Virus record (IMG/VR): IMGVR_UViG_3300047333_000060
Coordinates: 1-24,449 of that record
DNA: 24,449 nucleotides
Reading direction: 5' to 3' (one strand)
Source: a virus
The position numbers were made by a program, and so were the translations under genes. Within the stretch, counting starts at the first letter, position 1; every line of letters starts with the position of its first letter. The notes beneath the pieces are model-generated. The model saw nothing but the letters and a program-made list of their open reading frames with translations, was not told where the DNA came from and did not search any database. Shown here piece by piece: positions 21,159 through 24,449 of the stretch.

Positions 21159-21203
21159 CCCCTTAGAAAAACGGCGCGGGAGAAGGCCCCGCGCCTAAGG
21201 GGG
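21159..21203 (-). terminator. Intrinsic terminator after the major capsid gene
   Basis: On the minus strand GGCGCGGG (21195-21188) pairs with CCCGCGCC (21180-21173) around a 7-nt loop, then GTTTTTCT follows. The outer bases ctaagg/ccttag can extend the pairing around the T-run. It begins about 9 bases after the capsid stop codon and lies before the first decoration-like gene. Within a long co-directional operon it likely acts as a partial terminator that raises capsid transcript over downstream genes. Confidence 0.8.
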
Positions 21204-21211
21204 AGATCAGA

Positions 21212-22201
21212 TCAGGCGGCGCTGTCCCACTTGACGATGCGCACGTTGATGGCAAGCGTGTGGACGATGCCGAAACCGCCGAGGTAATACCAGGCGATGC
21301 CCTTCGAGCGGCCGAAGTCGGTCGGGATCTTGCCGCGCATCTCCTCGGGGACCGCGATGCCCTCGGCGACGGTGTCGTTGCCGAAGAAGAAGATCCAGTC
21401 GGACTGGCCGTTCACCCACTGCACCATGTCGCCGCCCGTCGCGGTCGCGATGCCGGTCGAGCCGTTGCCCTTGGCGATGTTGGTCTGCTCGATGTAGCGC
21501 ACGTTCTCGTAGCGGCCGATCTCACCGTTCATGATGAGGTTGAAGCCCGTCTCCGAGTACTGGTGGATGGTCTCGAGCGAGTTCTTGAAGGTCCGCAGCG
21601 TCGTCGGCCAGGCGAGCGAGTAGTAGTCGTCCGCGATGTAGGCCGGGATGTTGCGCTCCTTCATCGCATCGACGATCGCCTTCGCGTGCGCGTTGTTGTA
21701 CGCGATCGAGTTGGTGCCGGTGACTGTGCCGTTGGTGTAGAGCGTGATCGCCGCGGCCGAGGTGCCGCCGGTCGGGATCACCCGGATGAGCGTCTGGTTG
21801 AACTGGCCCCACACGAGCCGGTCGATGGTCTTGACCGTGTCGTTCTTGAGGCCCTTCTTGATGATGTCCTCGACGGGAAACTTCGACAGGTTGTCGAGCT
21901 TGCCGGAGTAGGGAATCGAGTTGCCCGCCTCGGTGATGGTGAGCGTGCCCTGCGTGATCGTGAGGTTGGTCTCGGGCATGGTGTTGGTTTCCACCAGCAC
22001 CCCGCCGACCGTCGCCACATCCGAGACCACGTCCCAGGTGAAGGTGTCGCCCTTCTTCTTGCCCTGCTGGCTGATGTCGTGCACATCGGCGAACTGGCGA
22101 AACTTGGTGAGGGGCTGCACGTTCATGCGCAGCACATTCGAGAGCTGTCGGGCGTAGAGATAGCCGCCCAACGTCGAGACGGACCAGACTTGACCTGCCA
22201 T
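21212..22201 (-). CDS. Major capsid protein, N4-gp56 family
   Basis: ATG 22201 has ribosome binding site agggag 6 bases upstream. The 329-aa product begins MAGQVWSVSTLGGYLYARQL, continues with DVHDISQQGKKKGDTFTWDV and a central LDNLSKFPVEDIIKKGLKND. The C-terminal signature FGNDTVAEGIAVPEEMRGKI then PTDFGRSKGIAWYYLGGFGI (about 273-312) is characteristic of the N4-gp56 family of HK97-fold capsid proteins. It is shorter than N4 gp56 itself (about 400 aa). It follows a scaffold-like gene and the portal, the normal capsid-assembly order. No separate prohead protease was seen; the N-terminus does not suggest a long cleaved delta domain. Confidence 0.92.
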   Translation of the reverse strand: MAGQVWSVSTLGGYLYARQLSNVLRMNVQPLTKFRQFADVHDISQQGKKKGDTFTWDVVSDVATVGGVLVETNTMPETNLTITQGTLTITEAGNSIPYSGKLDNLSKFPVEDIIKKGLKNDTVKTIDRLVWGQFNQTLIRVIPTGGTSAAAITLYTNGTVTGTNSIAYNNAHAKAIVDAMKERNIPAYIADDYYSLAWPTTLRTFKNSLETIHQYSETGFNLIMNGEIGRYENVRYIEQTNIAKGNGSTGIATATGGDMVQWVNGQSDWIFFFGNDTVAEGIAVPEEMRGKIPTDFGRSKGIAWYYLGGFGIVHTLAINVRIVKWDSAA

Positions 22202-22205
22202 GGAT

Positions 22206-22227
22206 GACTCCCTTACGGGCGGGAGTC
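22206..22227 (-). promoter_or_regulatory. Hairpin enclosing the capsid-gene ribosome binding site
   Basis: gactccc (22206-22212) and gggagtc (22221-22227) form a perfect 7-bp stem with an 8-nt loop. In the mRNA the 3' arm contains AGGGAG, the Shine-Dalgarno of the major capsid gene, whose ATG starts 4 bases after the stem. The structure may delay or gate capsid translation, or act as an mRNA-processing stem. The regulatory effect is inferred. Confidence 0.5.
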
Positions 22228-22242
22228 AGTGGCGATGACTCC

Positions 22243-23352
22243 TCAGCCCTGCGATAGGTTGCGACCGTGGCGGATGGCTCGGTTCTGCCCGCGGCTCTTG
22301 GCGATCTCATCGATCACCGAGGTCGGGTTCTCCTCGCCTTCCGCCGTGTCACTTCGCCTGACCACCCTTGAGGCGGCCGTCGGCGGCGTGACTAGCGTGC
22401 GCTTTCGCTGGGCTTTGTCCTCCAGGCTCCCGGGCTTCGTCTTGAGCATGGGTCCGAAGTCCTTGCGGACCTGGTCAGCGGCCTTTTTGTAGGCCGCGGC
22501 GATGCTAAGTTCCGGCTCGAGCTTCGCGACCGCCTGAAGGCGTGCGCGGAAGACGGGGCCCAAAGCATCGACGCTCAAAACATCCGAGACCTGGCGTTCA
22601 GCATCAGCTACTGCGCTTCTGGTCGCGATTGCTCTAGCTACCTCTGCCGAGACGTCCGGAGTCTTGGATGGCCTCGGCTTGATGAGGGTCGTGAGCTTCT
22701 TTATCGCTTCCCTGTCGCCCATGACTGCCGAGGAGACGACACCCTCGAGTTGCTCATCGCTGAGCTCCTCGCTCGGCTCTTCGCGTTGGCGAAGATCGAG
22801 CTGCGTTGCGGAACGTACCGCTTCGTTGGCGCGCTGTAAAGCGTCATCGACCGCATCTGACTTCTGAGCGAGGGCCCGGAGCTGCGGAAACGTGAGCCAT
22901 TTCTCCTTCCCGTTGGTCACCACGAGGTAGTGCTTCACCCCGTCGATCACCTTCTCCTCGGGGGCATCGTCGCCGGCGCCACGGGCTGCTGCCCGGGTCT
23001 CGCCCGGGTCTGCGACCTCCTCGGTTCCCTCCTCCTGGAGCTCGGCAGCGCGCGCGCGCTCGGCTTCCTCCTCGAGCGCGGCGCGTGCTTCCTCGTCCTC
23101 GCGCAGCGCCGCGGCTTCGCGCGCTTCGGGTGAGTCGTCGAGCTCGCCATCGGCAAAGCGGCCGGTGATGTTGCGGCCGTCCGTGTCCTCGAGGTCGGCC
23201 GAGCGCGCGCCGTCCAGGCGATCGGCGATCTGTTGCCGGCGCGAGAGCTGCGAGCGGTTGCCGGCGGCGTTCACCTCGGCCGGGTTCGGCCGCTGCCCTT
23301 CAGCTTCGGTGCCCTCGTTCGATTCCATGAGGCGGAAGAATTTCTTGATCAC
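22243..23352 (-). CDS. Probable scaffolding protein
   Basis: The start is set at GTG 23352 because it overlaps the previous stop as GTGA and has ggag 8 bases upstream. The ATG 24 bases later has no such site, and the longer frame to 23415 runs into the 103-aa gene. The 369-aa product is acidic and highly charged at the N-terminus (EAREAAALREDEEARAALEE), with a small ordered block at about 135-170 (VKHYLVVTNGKEKWLTFPQL). A helical region (SAEVARAIATRSAVADAERQ; AYKKAADQVRKDFGPML) and a basic C-terminus (RVVRRSDTAEGEE ... NRAIRHGRNLSQG) follow. Position between portal and capsid genes, charge, helix content and basic C-terminus all fit scaffolding proteins. Sequence homology to a named family is not evident by eye. 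Confidence 0.62.
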   Translation of the reverse strand: MIKKFFRLMESNEGTEAEGQRPNPAEVNAAGNRSQLSRRQQIADRLDGARSADLEDTDGRNITGRFADGELDDSPEAREAAALREDEEARAALEEEAERARAAELQEEGTEEVADPGETRAAARGAGDDAPEEKVIDGVKHYLVVTNGKEKWLTFPQLRALAQKSDAVDDALQRANEAVRSATQLDLRQREEPSEELSDEQLEGVVSSAVMGDREAIKKLTTLIKPRPSKTPDVSAEVARAIATRSAVADAERQVSDVLSVDALGPVFRARLQAVAKLEPELSIAAAYKKAADQVRKDFGPMLKTKPGSLEDKAQRKRTLVTPPTAASRVVRRSDTAEGEENPTSVIDEIAKSRGQNRAIRHGRNLSQG

Positions 23353-23660
23353 TCGATTGTCTCCTCGACCACTTTGCGGGCGTTCTGCCCGTCTACGATC
23401 ACATCCCGGAGCCACTGCACGACGTGGGCGGCGACCTGGTACTTGAACTGCGCCGCGCGGATCTTAGCGCTGTCCTCGGGCGCGATGGTGACGAGCTCGA
23501 GCTGCGCCACCTCCATGTCCTCGCGCGCCCGGGCGACGATCAGCTTGCCGATGCGATCGTCCGTCAAGAAGCGCTCGACCTCGGCGCCGAAGACTGCGGT
23601 CGCGAGGAGGTCGTCCGCCGGCTCCTCTTCGGCCCGCTCGTCGATCCCCTCCTCGGTCAT
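23349..23660 (-). CDS. 103-aa acidic protein between portal and scaffold, unknown function
   Basis: The ATG at 23660 overlaps the portal stop (ATGA) and its own stop overlaps the scaffold GTG (GTGA). The N-terminus is acidic (MTEEGIDERAEEEPADDLLA), followed by helices (FGAEVERFLTDDRIGKLIVA; AAQFKYQVAAHVVQWLRDVI). There is no membrane segment or known motif. Its fixed position in a tight portal-to-scaffold block suggests a head assembly role. I do not recognise the family. Confidence 0.7.
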   Translation of the reverse strand: MTEEGIDERAEEEPADDLLATAVFGAEVERFLTDDRIGKLIVARAREDMEVAQLELVTIAPEDSAKIRAAQFKYQVAAHVVQWLRDVIVDGQNARKVVEETIE

Positions 23661-24449
23661 GCGGCGGCGCCGGCCTTAGCTGCCGCCTGGGCCTGCGCGC
23701 CCTGCTGCTGCTGCATCGCGCCCTGCTCCTGCAGCTGCTCCTGCGCCCTCGAGGCGGCGCTCGCCTTCTCGAGGTCCATCAGGTGCCCGATCAGGAGGTG
23801 CTTGTTCTCATGCGCATCCTCTTTCGCGGCGAGCACGAGCTTCGTTATGTTGCCCTCGCGCGCGACCTGCACGCGCGCCTTGTTCGCACCTTCCTTGTTC
23901 TTTTTCTCGAGCATCAGCTCCTTCAACTTTTGCGTGAGCGCGGCGATCTGCTGCTGCATCTTCACCTTGTCCGGATCCTGGTCCGACATGAAGCGCTGGC
24001 CGTCGCGGTAGCCTGCGAGCGCCAGGAGCTCCTTCAGCACCTCCTTCAAATCGATCGCCGGCGGGGGCTTGACCGCGATCTTGGCGAAGCCGCCGATCGC
24101 GTTCATGAAGCGCTGCAGCTTCGTGTCCGGGTTGGTCGCGCCCATGCCGATGTTGATGGTCACGGTCATGCGCTTCTCCAGCAGCCCGTCGAGATCCTCC
24201 GACTGGCCGAAGCGCTGCGCCACCTTCGCCTTCTGCCCCGCGATGCCGATCAGCACCGCGTCCGACTCGTAGAACTGCTCGAGCAGCACCACCTGGCGCA
24301 GCACCGGCAGCAAGAAGGTCTCGACGTAGGTCTTCAGCATGTACTCGGTGATCATCACCGCCGGCGACTGAATCGCGTTCACCGTTTTGAACGACTCGCG
24401 CGCCGTGCGCTGCTGTGCCACCTGGGCGGGCGAGAAGTTGCCGACCAGG
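23657..24449 (-). CDS. Portal protein, C-terminal part (5' end outside window)
   Basis: The frame is open to the right edge, and about 263 residues are visible. The residues before the first possible internal start (LVGNFSPAQVAQQRTARESF) belong to the same frame, so the gene continues upstream. The visible portion has AVMITEYMLKTYVETFLLPV and LRQVVLLEQFYESDAVL, a helical stem/wing pattern of podoviral portals. A beta segment (RMTVTINIGMGATNPDTKLQ) and a coiled coil (DKVKMQQQIAALTQKLKELM) follow, with a Gln/Ala-rich C-terminus like the extended barrel of some portals. The dodecameric portal is the DNA gate for packaging and ejection. Location before the scaffold and capsid genes supports the call. 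Confidence 0.72.
   Translation of the reverse strand, partial: LVGNFSPAQVAQQRTARESFKTVNAIQSPAVMITEYMLKTYVETFLLPVLRQVVLLEQFYESDAVLIGIAGQKAKVAQRFGQSEDLDGLLEKRMTVTINIGMGATNPDTKLQRFMNAIGGFAKIAVKPPPAIDLKEVLKELLALAGYRDGQRFMSDQDPDKVKMQQQIAALTQKLKELMLEKKNKEGANKARVQVAREGNITKLVLAAKEDAHENKHLLIGHLMDLEKASAASRAQEQLQEQGAMQQQQGAQAQAAAKAGAAA

Noticed and set aside
1-24449. CRISPR array or insertion sequence
   Set aside because: No regularly spaced repeats and no transposase frame or terminal inverted repeats were recognised.

Overview
This window reads as the late (morphogenesis and lysis) half of a temperate tailed phage or prophage of podovirus type, in a GC-rich Gram-negative host. The Gram-negative inference rests on a complete Rz/Rz1 spanin pair. 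The temperate inference rests on the 3' part of a tRNA-Met gene at about 339-383, which looks like an attachment-site core. Nearly everything from 848 to 24449 is one minus-strand run of genes. At least 14 junctions are ATGA or GTGA stop/start overlaps, so the block is probably one translationally coupled late operon read from right to left.

In transcription order the layout is: 3' part of a portal gene (cut by the window edge), a 103-aa protein, a scaffold-like acidic coiled-coil protein, an N4-gp56-type major capsid protein and an intrinsic terminator. Next come two Thr/Gly-rich paralogues that may be capsid decoration proteins, a second pair of small paralogues, a 119-aa protein and a 161-aa coiled-coil protein. 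A TylF-like methyltransferase and a methyltransferase/GT9 glycosyltransferase fusion follow. Then come a P22 gp4-like connector, a P22 gp10-like tail hub, an 85-aa protein, a 2-oxoglutarate/Fe(II) hydroxylase-like protein and a GNAT acetyltransferase. Three ejection-type proteins follow (P22 gp7/gp20/gp16-like by order), then a PurD-like ATP-grasp protein, a head-binding tail protein and an 845-aa beta-helix tailspike. The lysis region ends the operon: a 44-aa membrane protein, GH24 lysozyme, 52-aa holin-like protein, a 91-aa membrane protein, an 82-aa coiled-coil protein, Rz with embedded Rz1, a 32-aa membrane peptide and a 70-aa protein. No terminase, replication, repressor or integrase gene is visible.

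The left 850 bases differ. Positions 386-847 have no convincing gene but hold short direct and inverted repeats and a strong hairpin. The tRNA-Met fragment lies next to them. Left of it is the C-terminal end of a plus-strand gene whose last six codons form an 18-bp palindrome containing the core of a chromosomal parS (ParB-binding) site. The simplest reading is phage DNA on the right, an attR-type junction at the tRNA fragment, and host chromosome on the left. A free phage genome with attP here is an alternative that the window cannot exclude.

The most unusual content is a set of five enzymes spread among the virion genes: sugar O-methyltransferase-like, methyltransferase-GT9 fusion, 2OG hydroxylase, GNAT and PurD-like ligase. 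All are co-directional and mostly stop/start-coupled to structural genes. I infer that they may modify virion proteins or host surface glycans during late infection; the sequence does not show the substrate. Two mRNA hairpins that enclose ribosome binding sites, and a terminator directly after the capsid gene, suggest extra control of gene dosage inside the operon.
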